A stretch of DNA of 64,000 nucleotides, taken from the NCBI GenBank assembly GCA_022661535.1, contig JAKULF010000011.1:2294001-2358000 (forward strand), given 5' to 3'. Positions 58,910-64,000 of this stretch are shown here, in pieces. The stretch is from Eutypa lata. Its lineage: Eukaryota; Ascomycota; Sordariomycetes; Xylariales; Diatrypaceae. The notes under the pieces are model-generated. The model had not been told where the DNA came from. It ran no database searches and worked only from the letters and a program-made list of their open reading frames with translations. Position numbers and translations under genes: made by a program. The stretch's first letter is position 1. Each line of letters opens with the position of its first letter.

Positions 58910-60104
58910 ATGTCCGACCTCTACCTCTCCCACATTAGGAATTGGATCCTCAGATCGCCACCGGCAGAATGGGCGATTAAGAATGCCCGAGAGCTGTTGA
59001 TAGGCACCCTGCGACAAGGCCCGATACCGCAACATGTCGCTTTTGAGATGGACGGGAACAGGCGCTTTGCGAAGAACCACAAGATCGAAACTATAGAGGG
59101 TCATCATCTAGGCTTCGAAGCGCTCGCAAGGGTATGTTCTCGGCTCGCGTTGGTTTGTAGGGGAAGAATATATTGCTGATAAGTAGGGTTAGGTACTCGA
59201 AATCTGTTATAAGTCCGGCGTTAAGGTTGTTACCGTCTACGCCTTCAGCATCGAGAACTTCAACCGGCCGAAAAATGAGGTTAAGGGTCTGATGGCAATG
59301 GCCAAGGTTAAACTGGAACAACTCGTCCAGCACGGCGAGCTACTCGATCGATATGGCGCCAAGCTCAGAATACTGGGAGAACGAGACCTGATTCCGGAAG
59401 ACGTCCTACCCCACGTAGACCGAGCTATCGAAATGACGAAACACAATAATGAGTAAGTGGTGAACAGGCATACCTACCCTACCATGGTTGTTGTTAACAC
59501 CAGCATTAGCGCCGTGCTCAACATTTGCTTCCCGTACACGTCAAGGGCGGAAATGGCTAGCTCGATCAGGGCTACGGTCGAAGAATACACGACGCCGACT
59601 CGGTCGTCCAATGGGCCATTCTCACCGACTAGGATATCGCAAAAGATCCGGTCCAACCAGCTCAAGCACGGCCACTCGACCACGCCGACGCGCGAAACAT
59701 CGCCCGACCCGACCGCGAAGTCGGACGTGGACGGGTCGGTGTCGTCGACCACGGCGCTGGACCCCGACTCCCCGCCGCTGCAGTCGACGACGAACCCGGC
59801 AGCTTCGGCCTGCAAGTACCCGAACCCGGAGACGATCACGGCCGAGACGATCGACAACCACACGTACACGCGGGAGGACCCACCGCTGGACATGTTCATC
59901 CGCACGAGCGGGGTGACGCGGCTGAGCGACTTCATGCTGTGGCAGTGCCACGAGGACACGCACATCTTCTTCCTGAGCTGCTTCTGGCCCGAGTTCGACC
60001 TGTGGCAGTTCGTCCCCGTCCTCCTGGAGTGGCAGTGGCGGCAGAAGAAGAAGATGGAGAGGGAGGGGAATTCGCGCAGGGCGCTGAAGGACCGCGTAGA
60101 CTAA
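58910..60104 (+). CDS. rer2: Dehydrodolichyl diphosphate synthase (cis-prenyltransferase)
   Basis: Exons 58910-59131, 59193-59452 and 59504-60104 (introns 61 and 51 nt) give 360 aa. The substrate-binding loop HVAFEMDGNRRFAK holds the catalytic Asp48. Further blocks are EGHHLGFEALARVLEICYKS across the splice, VVTVYAFSIENFNRPKNEV, LRILGERDLIP, VLNICFPYTSRAEM, then LDMFIRTSGVTRLSDFMLWQ and FFLSCFWPEFDLWQF. The enzyme extends farnesyl diphosphate with isopentenyl units in cis to make the dolichol precursor at the ER, needed for N-glycosylation and GPI anchors. A Thr/Ser/Pro-rich insertion of about 85 residues separates TSRAEM from the RTSGVTRLSDF block. I recall such an insert as usual in filamentous fungi. 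Confidence 0.92.
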
Positions 60105-61487
60105 TCACTACTCTAGACTACTTCTTACACTACACTAGAGCGCATCGCCTAGACATAATTATCTCTACTGTTTGGGAGCTTTCATACGGCGTTCCGGCAC
60201 AGTACTTGATTAAGTAGCTAATCAAAAGGCGTCGATATTATAATAATGCATTGATTAACCTAATACGCTGATTCATGTGTCTATAACTGGGTTCAATCGC
60301 CTATGGTATGCTGTAGACATTCTTTGTTTTAAACGCGCATGTTGTGCTTTGTAAATACCAGATGCCTTAAGTTTCCGTCTGTATACAAGCAATGACGTAG
60401 TGGGTACATATTAATAAACAAATAAATACCTACTCATATGACGAGAGAAACAACATATCGATTCTGCTAAGAAACATCTACAGCATATTGCATAATATAC
60501 AACCTACGTATATACCTACCTTATGTACCTAGTTAAACGGCTGTAGCGGCCTCAAAAATTCCCTAGTAATGGTTTATTGTGAATGGGACCTTTACACTAA
60601 AACAAAGTCCAATGAATGCATAAATAGATTCGAGGATGCCGGAAACGATTCTGAGCTCGAGGCTGATAGGGCGTGGTTTGCCAAGACATATGAGGATTCA
60701 GTACCTGACGCCTTGTGCTACCACAGGCGCATTGGGATCGATGCATAGACAGGAATATGACGATAAATTTGATATTAAGCTTGCATTTGTGTATGTAGCA
60801 GCTTGTGGACGTCTGTCCTGCGTTCCGTTGATGGGAGATGTAACGACATGACCTGTGACCTGTGACCTGTGTTAGAACCGAAGTATGTAATAACTGGCTC
60901 AAGAATTGGAGTATCTAGATCATTCAAGTTTCTTCTTATCTTATCAGCAGCCTCATTACGCCCGAAGCCACTGGGAGAGACGGAAAAAGAAACCGGAACC
61001 CACCGACTGACGGATCCATTGCTTTGCTTGTTGCTTGTTGCTTGGGGGTGCTTGGGGGGGTCCATTGGAACCTTATCCATTATCTATCAGCGAGGTTACT
61101 AAAGTTACCACTTACCTATGCATTGTATGTACCACATCACCTGCTGCACCTGCATCTCCCACACATACTCCCAAATGTAGTTTCTTTCGGAATTGTTGCG
61201 CTTCGACCCCTCGATAGACCTGATTTATTCTGTCTTTATTGTTCAAGTTCCCTACTATCAATGCCCTATAATTCTATATCACAAGATGACTTAACCTAGC
61301 TTCAACAACCCTCTAAGCTTGTCGCCAATCTTCCGAGTTTCATCTGCTAGAAAGTCTTTTCCGATTCCTGGAGCAACGCCATCCGTCATCTACCACATTC
61401 GCCGGTCAACACCACACGATACAGAACCTCTACACCTTCCAGTTTGACCTTTTAAAGATATTTAGTCACGTCTCTATATTCATCATC
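60105..61487. other. Intergenic, 1.4 kb
   Basis: Between the prenyltransferase and ING genes. It contains a GTGACCT tandem (about 60850-60871). No gene recognised; frames present are short and featureless. Confidence 0.5.
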
Positions 61488-63751
61488 ATGAAAACCGCCA
61501 AACCCCCTCAACCCGATTCCGGGCCGTCGTCTAGTCGCCGCGCTCAGCCAGTTCGTCAGACTCGCGTCAACCCGCCTAGAACGACCTCTGGTCTGAGTCG
61601 CACCTCAAGCAACAGAGAGTCGGTTGGCGGTAATCATGCACATGAACAACCTATCGATATATTTCCTGCTATTACACACTTTACCGATGCCATTACTGCC
61701 CTCCCGAAAGACCTTGTCCGACACTTTACCCTACTGAAAGAAGTCGACGCTAAGATCTTCGCGCCCGAGGAGGCCCTCTCCCAACTGGTTGACGCCGCTC
61801 TCAATACCAACCCACCCGAGCCTAGACTTGTCAATGATACCTCAAGTAGCGCCGCGCCTGTGTCAACGCCGATGAGCGCTCAGAATAGTACTAGCGGGGT
61901 CGCTGTGAATGGTGGTCACCCTCCTGGCTCCTCCACTGACGAGAACTACCACCCGACTGTGTTCGATCCAAGTAACATTCCGCGACGTCACTTATTCCGT
62001 CAAACTGCCTACAAAATACAAGAAATGCTAGTGTCTTTAGAAGAGAAGAATCATGTTATGGCGACCGCAAACGACGCGCTCTTGAAGCAACTGGGCCGTA
62101 TCGATGACGTGTGGCCACACCTCGAGGCCGAGTTCAGCGATGAAGCTAAATGGGGTAGCACAACACATTGGGCATACCCGGAGAACAGGATAAACCGAGC
62201 CAACCAAGCAGAACGTTCACGCCGGGACGGAGCAGCCACCATCACCGCTGCCGCCCAACAGCTTGCAGAAGAGGCAGCTGCTAGGAGCGACGCTAGAAAG
62301 CAAGCCGTTCTCGCTAAGAAGGGGCTTAAGACCCAACATCAAGATTCCGATGCGGATGATCACGAGCATAAGCAGAAAGCCGACAATACAAAGAAGTCGC
62401 AGGGCGGCAGCAGATCTAGGAAGGTTGCTGACGCAGCTGCCCCTGTTGGTCTAGGCATTACAGGAGGCGCTACAGTGAACGGCAACCCTCCGTCTAAGAA
62501 ACGGAAGGTTGCGAACGAAAATAACAAGACGCCAAATGGTGGGCAGCCCATGGAACGTGCCATGAGTAGCGTATTTGGCAACAGCACGAACAAGGTCAAA
62601 ACCTCGAGCCCACGGGCTACTCCTGCGCCTGCATCCGAGCCTACAAAGAAGCGCAAAGCTTTACCTACTTCTAATAGCTCTTCAAAGAAGAGGTTAGTTA
62701 TCTGACCCTCGGGATTTTTGTTTATTTAATTCGCATTATTGCTAACTAATCCTAGCAAAACCGCTGCTGCCACCGCACGATCGCCTTCTATTGCGTCCAC
62801 ACCAGTCCAACCAAACCACGTCGATCCCAAAAGCGTCGGTCGCAACTCTCCCGTACCCCCACCCACTGTACCACGCCCCTCATCGTCCAGAGCAAGAGGA
62901 ACTTCTATACAGTCCACAGCGGAGCCAAGTCGGCAGAGGCCGGCATCATCTGCCTCGAACAAACCAAACGGCATCACGACAAACGTTCCAGAGCCCGTGA
63001 TAACGCAGAACGGAACAAAATCTGCCGAAACCAAATCTACAAAGGAATCTACAGTGCCTATCAAAACGGACCCGGCTAAGGAGGAGCCGGTACTACCCGT
63101 TGCTAGGGCTAGTAGTACGGGCGGGAACGGCAGGAAAGAAAGCAACGCGAAACCAGCCGAGTCCGAAGCCCAGAAGGGCGAGGTCGCGAAAACGCCTGCG
63201 CCGATCGCAACGACGACGACCGTCGTCACGACCAAGAGTGGGCGGGCGAGCAAGCCCTCGACGCCCGCGCTGGGCTCGTTCCCTGACGCCGGACCCCGAG
63301 CTAGGAACTCTCGCAATACGTCAGCAACAGCAGCGGCAGCCCCGACGCCGACGGTGGCCAAGAGGAGTCACAAGAAGGGCGCATCGCAACACGCGGCCCT
63401 AGCTGCTAATACGCAAGCTGCTGCTGCTGCAGACGATGACGCGACGGGCAGCATCCACGACGACGAGGATGGCGAGATCGACGCCGACGAGCCGCGCTAT
63501 TGCTACTGCAACGGCGTTAGCTATGGCGCCATGATCGCTTGTGATGGGAGCAACTGCACCATTGAGTGGTTCCATCTTGAGTGTGTTGGTCTCAAGGATG
63601 CTCCTGAGGAGAATAGTGAGTTTTTACCCTCCCCCCCAACCGAACCCCCCTGGTTGATTATGCTGTGTAACTGACATGGGTGGCAGCGAAATGGTACTGC
63701 GACAATTGCAAGGATCGCATGAAATCCGGCAAGAAAGCTAATGGTCGGTAA
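61488..63751 (+). CDS. ING-family PHD-finger protein (Pho23-like)
   Basis: Exons 61488-62692, 62756-63615 and 63687-63751 give 709 aa. The ING helical region is near residues 55-215, split by a Ser/Thr-rich insert: [40 protein letters not shown], and later [21 protein letters not shown] long basic/low-complexity linker with nuclear-localisation-like clusters ([15 protein letters not shown]) follows. The C-terminal PHD finger (about residues 648-695) has the full C4-H-C3 set: CYC..CDGSNC..WFHLEC..WYCDNC, the last pair across the third exon junction. ING PHD fingers bind H3K4me3 and recruit histone acetyltransferase or deacetylase complexes. The length and long linker favour the Rpd3L subunit Pho23 over the NuA4 subunit Yng2, but this is not certain. 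Confidence 0.88.
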
Positions 63752-64000
63752 CACGACCTAACAAACAAACAATGCTTTTATACCTACGTACCTAGGTACA
63801 TACCTGTCTATCTACCTATTTATCTGGGATGGTTGGGTGACTGGGACATATCTGCTATGATATCTGGGCTCTCTCGGGATGGAGTTATTAGTTTTCTTCG
63901 AACCCGTAAAAAGTTAAGCACGCGGTTTGAACATGGCGTTTGGCGATTTGGGGTTGGGGGTTGGGGGTTGGGAGGAGGAGTTGTTCCTTTCACGTTATAG
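63752..64000. other. 3' flank at window end
   Basis: 3' UTR-like sequence with ACCTACCTA-type motifs. No gene seen before the edge. Confidence 0.5.

Overview
The window is nuclear DNA of a filamentous ascomycete (Pezizomycotina, most likely a Sordariomycete). The evidence is: genes interrupted by 44-121 nt introns with GT..AG ends and frequent CTAAC/CTGAC-type branch sites; fungal families (HET, NACHT-ankyrin, Sulfotransfer_4-type, Uds1, Dsc2, Pho23-like ING); and a 2.8 kb AT block with the CpA/TpG depletion expected of repeat-induced point mutation (RIP). No prokaryotic features, CRISPR arrays or rRNA genes were seen. Gene models below were spliced by eye, and each was checked for frame continuity.

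Left arm (1-18.4 kb): accessory, secondary-metabolism-like. A partial MFS exporter, a short-chain dehydrogenase, a sulfotransferase-like protein, a small secreted cyanovirin-N-like protein, an ankyrin protein and an intact six-exon FAD-linked (berberine-bridge type) oxidoreductase lead up to a decayed non-reducing polyketide synthase. Only parts of its SAT and KS domains remain, with frameshifts. Recognisable PKS sequence stops exactly where the AT-rich, RIP-saturated block (15.6-18.4 kb) begins.

Middle (18.6-26.4 kb): the vacuolar ATPase subunit a gene (vph1), an alpha/beta hydrolase with low-complexity insertions, and a secreted lactonase-like beta-propeller protein.

NLR/HET-like island (27.8-48.7 kb): a STAND-like protein and an AAA ATPase transcribed divergently, two HET-domain genes, a broken NACHT-ankyrin gene with near-identical ankyrin units, a broken caspase-like (peptidase C14) fragment head to head with it, a detached ankyrin fragment and a broken SGNH/GDSL hydrolase. 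A GST and a cupin-type membrane protein sit among them. By family, these genes fit fungal non-self recognition and cell death, and several show recent decay.

Right arm (50.6-64 kb): conserved housekeeping genes. They are a Uds1-domain coiled-coil protein, the rhomboid-like Dsc2 subunit, an intron-containing tRNA-Ile(UAU), dehydrodolichyl diphosphate synthase, and an ING-family PHD-finger protein.
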